Source: Candidatus Proelusimicrobium tauri
GTDB taxonomy: Bacteria > Elusimicrobiota > Elusimicrobia > Elusimicrobiales > Elusimicrobiaceae
Assembly (NCBI GenBank): GCA_002311025.1
Contig: DBYY01000004.1
Location: forward strand, 96,189-160,188
Reading direction: 5' to 3'
Length of the DNA stretch: 64,000 nucleotides
Part shown: positions 1-6,610 of the stretch, piece after piece
How the letters are laid out: each line of letters starts with the position of its first letter
How positions within the stretch are numbered: the stretch's first letter is position 1
Translations under genes and position numbers: made by a program
Notes under the pieces: model-generated
Seen by the model: the letters and a program-made list of their open reading frames with translations, nothing else
Database searches by the model: none
What the model was told of the DNA's origin: nothing

Positions 1-151
1 TTACAAATAAGGTAATTATAACGGTGAATAAAATTAAAGCGGTTAAAGCGATACTTGCCCAACCGTGAAAATCTTTATTTGACAATAAAGGGTATGCGGC
101 ATAGATTATTAAAAGTATTATGATTATTGCGGCCAATATAGTTGCTAACAT
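1..151 (-). CDS. Small membrane protein, 3' end outside the window
   Basis: The reading frame starts at an ATG at 151 on the minus strand and is still open at base 1 after 50 codons, so the gene is truncated by the window edge. A GAGGAT ribosome-binding site lies about 5 nt before the start. The visible part is almost entirely hydrophobic: one membrane segment at about residues 2-17 (rich in Ile and Leu), a short polar turn (SNKDFHGW, 24-31) and a second membrane segment from about residue 33. It follows the anchored protein at 159-755 by 7 nt and is probably the last visible gene of that operon. The family is not recognised. The good ribosome-binding site and the two-helix pattern make a real gene likely. 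Confidence 0.6.
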   Translation of the reverse strand, partial: MLATILAAIIIILLIIYAAYPLLSNKDFHGWASIALTALILFTVIITLFV

Positions 152-158
152 AGTATCC

Positions 159-755
159 TCACTTGGAGCGTTCTTGCTCCGGTTGTTTTTGTATATAACT
201 TATGAACCCGGTTGCAAAGGCAGGGTCATTCATAGCCTGTTGCATTACTTTTATAAAAGCAGGGTCTTTGCTATATTTAAGCAAAATTTTTTGTGTTTGT
301 GTAGAGTCAATTTGCTTTTGTATCTCTTCTATTGACGGTAAAGTATCCATTTTTTGCATGTTCGCACTTATGACTTCATCCATTTCTTGTATAAAATTTT
401 GTATAACCGGTTCTTTACCGTAATCGGCAATTTTATCTAATATTTCTTTAGAGTTAGTAGGTTTTATGAAAGGTTGAGTGCTATAATAAACTTGTAAAAC
501 GGTTTTTTGGGTTAAATCTATTTTGGAAATACCTCCCGTAGATTTCGGAGTGTTGATATCTTCATTTGAGGTATTTTTTTCTACATCGGCAAACTCAAAT
601 TGATTTATAGGAGAATCCCAAGAAACGGTTTCTTCTGCCTGTTTATCAATTTGAGTTTGCTTAAACTCTGTAAAGTATCTATAAGACATAATAAGTGCGC
701 TTAAAAGCAGACAAATTATTATTATCATTAGTTTTACTTTAACGGATTTTGTCAT
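159..755 (-). CDS. Membrane-anchored protein of unknown function
   Basis: The 198-residue product starts with a short basic stretch (MTKSVKVK) and one hydrophobic segment at about residues 8-27. No signal-peptidase site is obvious, so it is probably anchored in the inner membrane with its C-terminus in the periplasm. The rest is polar, rich in Lys, Gln, Glu and Asp, with predicted helical stretches after residue 110 and no cysteine pattern or motif that I recognise. It lies 9 nt downstream of the FKBP-type isomerase, so co-expression with periplasmic folding and lipoprotein genes is likely. The function is unknown. Confidence 0.7.
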   Translation of the reverse strand: MTKSVKVKLMIIIICLLLSALIMSYRYFTEFKQTQIDKQAEETVSWDSPINQFEFADVEKNTSNEDINTPKSTGGISKIDLTQKTVLQVYYSTQPFIKPTNSKEILDKIADYGKEPVIQNFIQEMDEVISANMQKMDTLPSIEEIQKQIDSTQTQKILLKYSKDPAFIKVMQQAMNDPAFATGFISYIQKQPEQERSK

Positions 756-764
756 AAAAATTTT

Positions 765-1433
765 CTATTTGATTTCTAAAAGTTCTACATCAAAAACAAG
801 CAAACTGCCTGCTGGTATAGGGCCGCTTTGTCTATCGCCATAGGCGGTTGCGGGCGGGCAATAAAGTTTTGCTTTAGAACCGGTTTTCATTTCTTGTAAA
901 CCGAGTGTCCAGCAACTGATAACTTGATTTAAAGGAAATTCTGCCGGCTGTCCTCTTTTTATAGAACTGTCAAAAACTTTTCCGTTTAATAAAGTTCCTT
1001 CGTAGTGAACTTTAACAGTGTCGGTTGCTTTGGGTTGTTTACCTTTACCTTTTTGGGTAATTTGGATAATTGCGCCGTTTGCAAGTTCTTTAGACTTTTT
1101 GTCTTTTTTGAGTTTTTCCATGAATTGATTCTGTTCAACTTTGCGTTGATTTAAAATCTTTTTGGAATCTGCTTCAAAACGGGCTTGAATTGCCTTTTGG
1201 TAATCTTCTAATTTAACTTTGGAATTTCTGTTAAGTAAAGAATCAAGCATTCCTTGTGAAAGGGCTTTATATTCTTCGTTAGAAGAAATTACAAATTGCT
1301 CTTTAATGTTATTACCGAGTTGATAACCAAGAGCGTATAAGGTGCCTTCATCATTTTGGTTGTTTTGTTCTTGCTGAGCAAAAGCCAAAGGGGCAACAAA
1401 GGCAAGTATGGATAAGACTAATAATTTTTTCAT
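765..1433 (-). CDS. Periplasmic FKBP-type peptidyl-prolyl isomerase
   Basis: This 222-residue protein has a signal peptide ending near AFA-QQ (residue 19). Next comes a helical N-terminal region (about 25-110) like the dimerisation domain of Mip/FkpA proteins, then a C-terminal FKBP domain (about 120-222). Conserved FKBP features are visible: VHYEGTLLNGKVFDSS, where the Tyr and the FD pair line the active site, ATAYGDR, and IPAGSLLVFDVELLEI. The family catalyses cis-trans isomerisation of prolyl bonds and acts as a chaperone in the periplasm or on the outer membrane. It sits 10 nt downstream of an LPP20-like lipoprotein gene and 9 nt upstream of a membrane orphan. I cannot tell FkpA from Mip by sequence alone, so no symbol is given. 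Confidence 0.92.
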   Translation of the reverse strand: MKKLLVLSILAFVAPLAFAQQEQNNQNDEGTLYALGYQLGNNIKEQFVISSNEEYKALSQGMLDSLLNRNSKVKLEDYQKAIQARFEADSKKILNQRKVEQNQFMEKLKKDKKSKELANGAIIQITQKGKGKQPKATDTVKVHYEGTLLNGKVFDSSIKRGQPAEFPLNQVISCWTLGLQEMKTGSKAKLYCPPATAYGDRQSGPIPAGSLLVFDVELLEIK

Positions 1434-1443
1434 TTTTTTTCTC

Positions 1444-2370
1444 CTATTTTTTATTTATATAGTTAAGTAATTTTTCTTTTACTATCGGTGCGCAAACTTT
1501 TCCTGCGGCGATTTGGCTTTGTCTTTGTGCTTCTTCGGGCCTAAAAGAACCGGTTCTTTGGCTTTCACTGAAAGTTGCAATAATATTTCCGTTTTTGGCT
1601 TCTTTTAAGTTGACATTAGCCGTTGCCGTAGACCAATAAAGTCCGTCGGTAGTTTTGGAAGAAAAATTGTCCAAAACGATATTCATATGTAAAATAATAT
1701 CTGCCTCTTGTTTAATTTCACTTACACCGAAGCCCAAACTATTTAAGGCCTCAATAACTTTGCTTTTAACAATTTTATCTTCAAAGCCCTCAAATTCATA
1801 AATGATTTGAACATCACTAAAGGCTTTGGCATAACTGTTTTTAAAGTTATTTAAAGATTTTTCTTCATAGGCTAGTTTATCGTAGGAAACAATTTTATAT
1901 TCCTCATCAAGTTCTTGGCGTTGTGCGAACAGATCTTCCATAGCAAAAGCATATTGTAAGGCGCGCCATTTATTTTCTTCCTTTTCAATATTATCCGACA
2001 TGGTTTTCATTTTGGAATCAATCATCGCATAAGCGGGTTCAATTAATTTTTGGGCTTGCTCTCTTTGGATAACGGCAAGGGCATAGTATTTATTATTTGT
2101 TTTGTCCTTCCAAGTTTCCACAACTTTTGCAGAATCTAAAACGGCCTGCCTGCGGGCATCAGTATAAGTATCTCCCGGTTTTAAACCGTTAAAAATACTT
2201 TTTATTTCTTTTAAAGCATTTTCTTTGGCGATATCTTTTTGCGTGTCATAAGATACTTTGGTTATATATTGTTTGGCGGGATATTTTTCCGTCTTTTTAA
2301 CCATAATATGCTTATTTGAGCAGGCACTGATTAACAGAAGAGCAATGCTCAAAGTTAATAATTTTTTCAT
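1444..2370 (-). CDS. LPP20-like lipoprotein
   Basis: The 308-residue protein begins with a lipoprotein signal (lipobox ISAC, lipidated Cys17). The region at about 30-130 has the pattern of LPP20-type lipoproteins, with a DIAKENALKEI helix resembling their conserved Ala-rich segment. A long helical stretch follows (about 130-190), then a C-terminal mixed region containing VNLKEAKNGNIIATF. It stands directly downstream (16 nt) of a COG3014-type lipoprotein gene and an LpoB-like gene. This trio is recurrent in Gram-negative genomes and is thought to act in the envelope around penicillin-binding-protein activation. The exact role of this member is not known. The family call rests on pattern and gene context. 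Confidence 0.65.
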   Translation of the reverse strand: MKKLLTLSIALLLISACSNKHIMVKKTEKYPAKQYITKVSYDTQKDIAKENALKEIKSIFNGLKPGDTYTDARRQAVLDSAKVVETWKDKTNNKYYALAVIQREQAQKLIEPAYAMIDSKMKTMSDNIEKEENKWRALQYAFAMEDLFAQRQELDEEYKIVSYDKLAYEEKSLNNFKNSYAKAFSDVQIIYEFEGFEDKIVKSKVIEALNSLGFGVSEIKQEADIILHMNIVLDNFSSKTTDGLYWSTATANVNLKEAKNGNIIATFSESQRTGSFRPEEAQRQSQIAAGKVCAPIVKEKLLNYINKK

Positions 2371-2386
2371 TATGTTTCCTCCTAAT

Positions 2387-3706
2387 TTATTTAGAACTAT
2401 AACGCCACAAATAAGTTCTTTGACCTTTTTTAATTTTTACCTTTTCAAAGTGGTAAGTGTCAATAGGTATACCTGCGGCATTATAATTATAAAAATCTAT
2501 ATCATATTCACCTGGTTCTAAAAAGACATTGGCCATTTTTATTTGTGCGGGTAAAGTAAACCACGAACGGGTATCTGCTTGCTCTGTTGCGGTATTAAAA
2601 ATAGTTGTTGCAATATCAACAAGTAAAGCCACGCCCTTATTGTCGGTATTTTTATTTGTTATGTCATGAACTTGCTTAGATAAGATAAATTTCGTTGCTA
2701 CGCGGGTAGCGGTTCTTGCCCAGATGGCGGCGCTTTCTTCCTGAAGGGTTAATTTGGCTGCGCTTGCAATATCGGCAACATCTTTTGTTTTTATTTGTTT
2801 ACCTTCTACAACTATGGCGGAGGTAGTGCCGTAATAGGGAACATCTATATAACTTGGGTAAGAAATAGCAATAGTTCTTCCGAAAAGGCCGGAAAATACA
2901 GCATCAATAGTTTGTTTATCCGTTCCTTGTAAAGAGTTGTTTCCGTTTAAAATGAAGCCAAGTCTATCCCAAGAGATGCTCATTTGATTAGATATTTTTA
3001 CAGGACTTTTGCCACTGTAATGGATAAAAACGATTTCGCCCAAATCTTTATAATTTGCCGGCAAATCGCTGCTTGGCGGATTTGCGTTAAAATAACCTTT
3101 CAGATGTTCATAAGCATTAAGGGCATTTGTTCTTGCTATTCTTGCCGAAGAAAGTTGCCCGATGTCTTCAAAAACCATACTTGCGAAATATTGAACAAAG
3201 GGGTCATCATTATAAATCTTTTTTGTGCCTTCTCTGTATTTATCTAAAAAGAAAACGGCTTTGCGCATTTCTACGGCGGCATCTTCAAAATTCTCTTTCG
3301 CAAGATAGTCTAATGCCGTAAGAACATAAACTAAAGACTGTTCATACATGGGCATTTTGTAGGGCAAGGCATTATCATTAGTCATTAAAGAGACAGCATT
3401 TTGAGTAATACTTTTTGCAAAAAGTTCATCATTTAATTGCTGGGCTAAAGTGAAATTGGTTAAAGAATTATCTATATCATAAGCGGCTTGCTGGGCAAGG
3501 GCCAAATCAAGTTGGTATAAGACGGCGTTTTTATCGCCATATTGTGAGGATTTATTCTTTTCGATTTTGGCACTTGCATTTTCAAAATTTTGGTTTGACA
3601 TCAATTTTGAAATATCTTTTTTATACCGTAAAGAAGGTCCCGCACAAGCACAAAGCAAACTTGTCAGAATTATAATAAAAAAGCGGAACCTTCTTACAGT
3701 ATTCAT
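2387..3706 (-). CDS. COG3014-type lipoprotein with TPR-like N-terminus
   Basis: A 439-residue lipoprotein: the signal peptide ends in LCAC, with Cys21 the likely lipidated residue. The N-terminal half has helical repeats of TPR character (about 35-200), including a QSLVYVLTALDYLAKENFED segment. The C-terminal half is predicted beta-rich and contains GEIVFIHYSGKSPVK and FLEPGEYDIDFYNYNAAGIP. The architecture and the position between an LpoB-like gene (6 nt upstream) and an LPP20-like gene match the uncharacterised COG3014 lipoproteins that accompany lpoB elsewhere. It is presumably an outer-membrane lipoprotein facing the periplasm. No enzymatic motif is seen. Confidence 0.7.
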   Translation of the reverse strand: MNTVRRFRFFIIILTSLLCACAGPSLRYKKDISKLMSNQNFENASAKIEKNKSSQYGDKNAVLYQLDLALAQQAAYDIDNSLTNFTLAQQLNDELFAKSITQNAVSLMTNDNALPYKMPMYEQSLVYVLTALDYLAKENFEDAAVEMRKAVFFLDKYREGTKKIYNDDPFVQYFASMVFEDIGQLSSARIARTNALNAYEHLKGYFNANPPSSDLPANYKDLGEIVFIHYSGKSPVKISNQMSISWDRLGFILNGNNSLQGTDKQTIDAVFSGLFGRTIAISYPSYIDVPYYGTTSAIVVEGKQIKTKDVADIASAAKLTLQEESAAIWARTATRVATKFILSKQVHDITNKNTDNKGVALLVDIATTIFNTATEQADTRSWFTLPAQIKMANVFLEPGEYDIDFYNYNAAGIPIDTYHFEKVKIKKGQRTYLWRYSSK

Positions 3707-3712
3707 TATTTT

Positions 3713-4306
3713 TTATAACTTCAAAGAATTTTTTACAACGTATTTTTTCAGTTTTTGTTCGCCGTTCCAAACAATTTGGTTCGTTTCGATATTTATTAAC
3801 TTTAAGTTAATTTGATAATAAATAACGGATTTTCTGCCTTCGCTGTCGGTGATAGAATCTAAAACACCGCTTAACATATAATCGGCGCCGACTTCACGAC
3901 CAAAGGCCTTTCTTGTTTCTTCGCTGGCATATTCTTGTTGCTCAAGTCTTTCATTGCGGACTTCGCCGCGTTCTTCCGGTGAAGCAACGAATTCTACTTT
4001 ACCGCTGTTAATTAAGGCGCGTTGCATTTCTTCTATGAAGGTAGAAGTATTGATATGTTCCATAGTGTTATTTTTTACTGTGCCTACAATAACAACAGGT
4101 TCATTACCGCCTTTTGCCTTAAGGGCTTTATTATACCAATTTCCATCGAGACAATCCGCAATCATTGTTTCGGCGGTTGTTCTTGAATCGGTATCGTTCC
4201 ATTTACCGCTTAAATCTTTACCGGTATTGGCATCCATACGCTCTACTTTTGTGCCGCAAGCAATAAGCAAGGGAAAAAGTAAAGAGAAAACTAACAATTT
4301 TTTCAT
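3713..4306 (-). CDS. lpoB: LpoB-like activator of penicillin-binding proteins
   Basis: The 197-residue lipoprotein has lipobox LIAC (Cys17). The mature part carries the LpoB-type alpha/beta domain: EPVVIVGTVKN, HINTSTFIEEMQRALINSGKVEFV, a charged ER-rich loop, then GADYMLSGVLDSI and LIDIETN-like strands ending in QIVWNGEQ. LpoB proteins are outer-membrane lipoproteins that reach through the peptidoglycan to stimulate a class A penicillin-binding protein. It is the first gene of the lipoprotein cluster, with an AAGGAGAAAGG ribosome-binding site, and reads divergently from coaX. The matching synthase gene is not in this window. The family call is fairly strong; activation of a specific synthase is inference. 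Confidence 0.8.
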   Translation of the reverse strand: MKKLLVFSLLFPLLIACGTKVERMDANTGKDLSGKWNDTDSRTTAETMIADCLDGNWYNKALKAKGGNEPVVIVGTVKNNTMEHINTSTFIEEMQRALINSGKVEFVASPEERGEVRNERLEQQEYASEETRKAFGREVGADYMLSGVLDSITDSEGRKSVIYYQINLKLINIETNQIVWNGEQKLKKYVVKNSLKL

Positions 4307-4365
4307 ACACCTTTCTCCTTTTAGTATATAATAAACTATTGTAGCACTTTTAAGGCACTATGTGA

Positions 4366-4371
4366 TAAAAT
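4366..4371 (+). promoter_or_regulatory. Probable -10 box of coaX, leaderless layout
   Basis: TAAAAT stands only 6 nt before the coaX ATG (4378) and no Shine-Dalgarno sequence precedes that ATG. Transcription would begin at or next to the start codon. The -35 match is poor, so this is a moderate call. Confidence 0.4.
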
Positions 4372-4377
4372 AATATT

Positions 4378-5148
4378 ATGATTATAGTTTTTGACATTGG
4401 TAATACCCATATAGTAATAGGATTTTTAAACGGTAGCAAAATTTGCCATGAAATTCGCTACCCTTCTGCTGATTTTAAAAAAGAACTGTTTGAAAAATAT
4501 ATGGCGGAGCAGTTTTCTTTAAAACAGATAAAAACAGAAGAAATAGATTCTTGTGCAATCTCAAGTGTGGTGCCGGTTTTAACCGGTCCGCTAAAAGAAT
4601 ATTGTGTAAAAACTTTTAAAAAAGAACCTTTTATTGTTGATATCACAAAAACGATACTGAAAGCAAAACAGGGGGATATTTCCGAACTGGGAGCAGATAG
4701 AATTGCCGATATTGAAGCCGCTTTGTTTTTATACCCTAACAGAGATTTGATTATTTTGGATTTTGGCACGGCAAATACTTTTTGTGCCATAAGTAAAGAA
4801 GGTTATTATCTTGGTGGCGCCATAAGCGCAGGACTTAATTTAACAATGAAGGCCCTTGCTTTAGGTGCGGCGCAACTTGGAGAAGTCCCTTTAAAAGAGG
4901 TTCAATATACTGCGGGTATGACAACCGAAACCCAGATACAAGCCGGTCTTTATTTTACGATACTTGGCGGCGCAAAAGAAATAACCAAAAGACTTCAAAG
5001 CGAAGTCTTTCCGGATTCAAAACCGTTTATTATAGGAACGGGGGGGATTGCTAATCTCTATACAAAACATGGCATTTTTGATGTTTTTGAGCCAAATCTT
5101 ACGCTAATCGGTATTGCTTATTTGGCCCGAAAATATAAAAAGAGTTGA
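4378..5148 (+). CDS. coaX: Type III pantothenate kinase
   Basis: This 256-residue protein catalyses the first step of coenzyme A synthesis, phosphorylating pantothenate with ATP in the cytoplasm. The type III signatures are visible: DIGNTHIVIG at residues 5-14 (phosphate loop of the ASKHA fold), ELGADRIADIEAA near residue 103, LDFGTANTFC near 128, GGAISAGL, and IGTGGIA near the C-terminus. Type III enzymes are about 250-260 residues and lack a P-loop, which fits. The gene stands alone between the divergent lpoB cluster and tpiA. Its start codon has no ribosome-binding site and is preceded at 6 nt by a -10-like hexamer. Confidence 0.96.
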   Translation: MIIVFDIGNTHIVIGFLNGSKICHEIRYPSADFKKELFEKYMAEQFSLKQIKTEEIDSCAISSVVPVLTGPLKEYCVKTFKKEPFIVDITKTILKAKQGDISELGADRIADIEAALFLYPNRDLIILDFGTANTFCAISKEGYYLGGAISAGLNLTMKALALGAAQLGEVPLKEVQYTAGMTTETQIQAGLYFTILGGAKEITKRLQSEVFPDSKPFIIGTGGIANLYTKHGIFDVFEPNLTLIGIAYLARKYKKS

Positions 5149-5173
5149 GAAAATTAGTTAAAATTTCTATAAT
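5145..5173 (+). promoter_or_regulatory. Promoter of the tpiA operon
   Basis: TTGAGA (5145-5150) and a perfect TATAAT (5168-5173) are separated by 17 nt. The -35 hexamer overlaps the coaX stop codon. Transcription would start near 5180, leaving a short leader with the AGAGG ribosome-binding site of tpiA. This is the only obvious promoter for the gene run ending at tdk. Confidence 0.8.
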
Positions 5174-5208
5174 AAGAATAACATTTAATATCAAAGAGGT
5201 TTTTGAAT

Positions 5209-5964
5209 ATGGCAAGAAAATCATTTATTGCAGGTAACTGGAAAATGCACAAAACTATTGCGGAGTCAAAGGCTTTGGCTCAGGCAATAAAAGAAGCACA
5301 AAATAAAAATGATGCTGATATTATGATAGCACCTGTTTTTACAAGTTTAAATGCTGTTGCCGAAGTTGTTAAAGGCAGTAATATTATTGTTAGTGCGCAA
5401 GATTGTTTTTATGAAGAAAAAGGGGCATTTACCTCTCAAGTCGCACCGAATCAAATTAAAGAAGCCGGTGCTACTTGCGTTATTTTAGGCCATAGCGAAA
5501 GAAGAAAACTTTTTGGCGATACCAATGAAATTTTAAACAAAAAAGTTAAAGCCGCTTTAGCACAAGGTTTAAGAGTTGTTTATTGCGTAGGCGAAACTTT
5601 GGTAGAAAGAGAAAGTGAAAAAACTTTATCCGTCATCCAAGAACAACTTGAAGGCGGTTTGAAAGGTTTTACTACTCAAGAATTAAAAGATTTAGTAATT
5701 GCTTATGAACCTGTTTGGGCTATCGGCACAGGCAAAACCGCTACTCCGGAACAAGCACAAGAAGTTCATAAAGCAATCAGAGAAGTTCTTGAACAAAAGT
5801 TTGATAAAGATTTTGCACAACAAGTGCGCATCTTATATGGCGGTAGCGTTAAGACAGATAATGTCGATGCTATCATGGCAAAAGAAGATGTCGATGGCGT
5901 TTTAGTCGGCGGACAATCTTTAGTTGCGGAACAATTTATAAGAATAATCAACTATAATAAATAA
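5209..5964 (+). CDS. tpiA: Triosephosphate isomerase
   Basis: The 251-residue enzyme interconverts dihydroxyacetone phosphate and glyceraldehyde 3-phosphate in glycolysis. It shows the TIM-barrel signatures: AGNWKMHK (catalytic Lys near residue 13), GHSERRKLFGD (catalytic His), AYEPVWAIGTGKTATP (catalytic Glu and the phosphate loop), and ILYGGSVK near the C-terminus. I chose the ATG at 5209. AGAGG at 5195-5199 is correctly spaced from it (9 nt), while the TTG at 5203 in the same frame would be too close. It is the first gene of a run of eleven closely packed genes and is followed after 3 nt by deoC. Confidence 0.97.
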   Translation: MARKSFIAGNWKMHKTIAESKALAQAIKEAQNKNDADIMIAPVFTSLNAVAEVVKGSNIIVSAQDCFYEEKGAFTSQVAPNQIKEAGATCVILGHSERRKLFGDTNEILNKKVKAALAQGLRVVYCVGETLVERESEKTLSVIQEQLEGGLKGFTTQELKDLVIAYEPVWAIGTGKTATPEQAQEVHKAIREVLEQKFDKDFAQQVRILYGGSVKTDNVDAIMAKEDVDGVLVGGQSLVAEQFIRIINYNK

Positions 5965-5967
5965 ATT

Positions 5968-6603
5968 ATGAACATAGCAAGTTATATAGACCATACCCTT
6001 TTAAAGCCTATAGCCCAAAGCAAGGATATTGAGCAACTTTGTAAAGAAGCAAGAGAGCATAATTTTGCTTCTGTTTGTGTTAATCCGTGTTGGGTTTCTT
6101 ACGCGAGCAAACTTCTTGAAGGCAGTTCCGTTAAGGTTTGCACGGTAATAGGTTTTCCGCTTGGCGCAAATGATTCGGGTGTAAAGGCCTTTGAGGCTAA
6201 AACCGCTATTGAACAAGGCGCAAGCGAAGTGGATATGGTTATAAATATCGGTGCTTTAAAAGAAGGCAATTACGAAACGGTGAAAAAAGATATTGAGGCT
6301 GTGCGTAAAGCAAGTGCCGGTAAAGTTTTGAAGGTTATTATTGAAACCTCATATTTAACTGACGAAGAAAAACAGAAAGTTTGCGAAATTTGTGCCGCTT
6401 GCGGTGCGGATTTTGTAAAGACTTCTACGGGGTTTTCTTCAAATGGGGCTACGGAATATGATGTCGCTTTGATGGCAAAGGCTGCAGGGGAAAAAGTAAA
6501 AGTCAAAGCCTCCGGCGGTATCAGAACAAGAGAAGATGCCCTAAAGATGATTAATGCCGGTGCAAGCCGTTTGGGAACAAGTGCCGGTGTAAAAATAATA
6601 TAG
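5968..6603 (+). CDS. deoC: Deoxyribose-phosphate aldolase
   Basis: At 211 residues this matches the usual DeoC length. The enzyme splits 2-deoxyribose 5-phosphate into acetaldehyde and glyceraldehyde 3-phosphate, feeding deoxynucleoside carbon into glycolysis, which suits its place directly after tpiA. Visible landmarks are IDHTLLKP at the N-terminus, EVDMVINIGALK, the Schiff-base lysine region FVKTSTGFSSNGAT, and VKASGGIRTREDAL. The start has no clear ribosome-binding site and lies 3 nt after the tpiA stop, so translational coupling is likely. A TATAAT 9 nt before the ATG (5953-5958) might give an extra internal start, but there is no matching -35. Confidence 0.96.
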   Translation: MNIASYIDHTLLKPIAQSKDIEQLCKEAREHNFASVCVNPCWVSYASKLLEGSSVKVCTVIGFPLGANDSGVKAFEAKTAIEQGASEVDMVINIGALKEGNYETVKKDIEAVRKASAGKVLKVIIETSYLTDEEKQKVCEICAACGADFVKTSTGFSSNGATEYDVALMAKAAGEKVKVKASGGIRTREDALKMINAGASRLGTSAGVKII

Positions 6604-6610
6604 GACTATT

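Noticed and set aside
5203..5208. TTG start for tpiA
   Set aside because: Only 3 nt after AGAGG; the ATG at 5209 has proper spacing and matches the family start.
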